Source: an uncultured Streptococcus sp. (GTDB lineage Bacteria; Bacillota; Bacilli; Lactobacillales; Aerococcaceae). Taken from it: a DNA stretch of 6,229 nt. A program made the position numbers and the translations under genes. Positions 6,021 through 6,229 of the stretch are shown one piece after another. How positions within the stretch are numbered: the first letter of the stretch is position 1; the number at the start of each line of letters is the position of its first letter. The notes beneath the pieces were generated by a model. The model was not told where the DNA came from. It did not search any database and was given only the letters and a program-made list of their open reading frames with translations. The DNA lies in NCBI GenBank assembly GCA_916049935.1, contig CAJZJI010000048.1, forward strand, positions 1 to 6,229. The letters are read 5' to 3'.

Positions 6021-6229
6021 TTAAACTTCTAAAAGTTCTTTTTCTTTGTTTGCTGCTAATTTGTCGATGTTTTTAACACTGTCATCCGTAACTTTTTGGA
6101 TGTCTTTTTCAAGTGTGTGTAATTCATCTTCAGTAATTTCTTTTGCTTTTTCAGCTTTTTTCGCTTGGTCAATCGCATCACGACGAATATTACGTACGCT
6201 TACTTTTGCACTCTCAGCTTCTTTACCTA
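6021..6229 (-). CDS. frr: Ribosome recycling factor, C-terminal 68 codons (runs off right edge)
   Basis: This cytoplasmic factor splits the post-termination ribosome together with EF-G. The visible translation begins [18 protein letters not shown] and ends NKEKELLEV followed by [14 protein letters not shown] is the highly conserved segment at the start of the last long helix of the three-helix-bundle domain, and includes the arginines known to be important for ribosome binding. The charged helical remainder ([28 protein letters not shown]...) fits the family. About 68 of a usual 185 residues are present, with no disruption seen. In Firmicutes frr usually follows pyrH (and tsf, rpsB), which would lie to the right of this window. 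A terminator directly follows it. Confidence 0.96.
   Translation of the reverse strand, partial: GKEAESAKVSVRNIRRDAIDQAKKAEKAKEITEDELHTLEKDIQKVTDDSVKNIDKLAANKEKELLEV

Noticed and set aside
1..6229. Defence system, mobile element, CRISPR array, tRNA or riboswitch
   Set aside because: No transposase, integrase, repeat array, cloverleaf or structured leader is visible; gene content is ordinary housekeeping (frr, nrdH, rexBA) plus one nuclease.

Overview
The window looks like ordinary chromosome from a low-GC Gram-positive bacterium of the Lactobacillales. The base composition is AT-rich, the Shine-Dalgarno sequences are strong (AGGAGG, GGAGG), and the recombination nuclease is the RexA/RexB form of AddAB used by lactic acid bacteria. 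The RexB length (1189 aa) fits the enterococcal/carnobacterial type better than my recollection of the shorter streptococcal proteins. A Carnobacteriaceae- or Enterococcaceae-like host is an inference; the genus cannot be fixed from this window.

Every gene lies on the minus strand, so transcription runs from right to left. From the right edge these are: the last 68 codons of frr (ribosome recycling factor), closed by an intrinsic terminator; a membrane-anchored staphylococcal-nuclease-family protein with all charged catalytic residues intact; a 126-bp regulatory gap; nrdH (glutaredoxin-like electron donor for class Ib ribonucleotide reductase), closed by a strong terminator; a 129-bp gap holding the rexB promoter; rexB; and rexA, which overlaps rexB by 4 bp (ATGA) and runs off the left edge after its DEYQD motif. 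No stretch over 300 bp lacks a gene.

The genes form separate units. rexB-rexA encodes the two-subunit helicase-nuclease that processes double-strand breaks and is translationally coupled. nrdH stands alone here, without nrdI, nrdE or nrdF. Upstream of it are two NrdR-box-like sites 42 bp apart, the nearer one overlapping the predicted -35 element, so it probably belongs to the NrdR deoxyribonucleotide-synthesis regulon with reductase genes located elsewhere. The secreted-type nuclease has almost no room for a promoter of its own after the frr terminator.

I found no mobile element, CRISPR array, RNA gene or clearly new system. The points most worth a second look are the NrdR-type control region of nrdH with an 18-bp perfect palindrome between the two boxes, and a RexB that has lost both the Walker A loop and all four iron-sulfur cysteine positions of Bacillus-type AddB.
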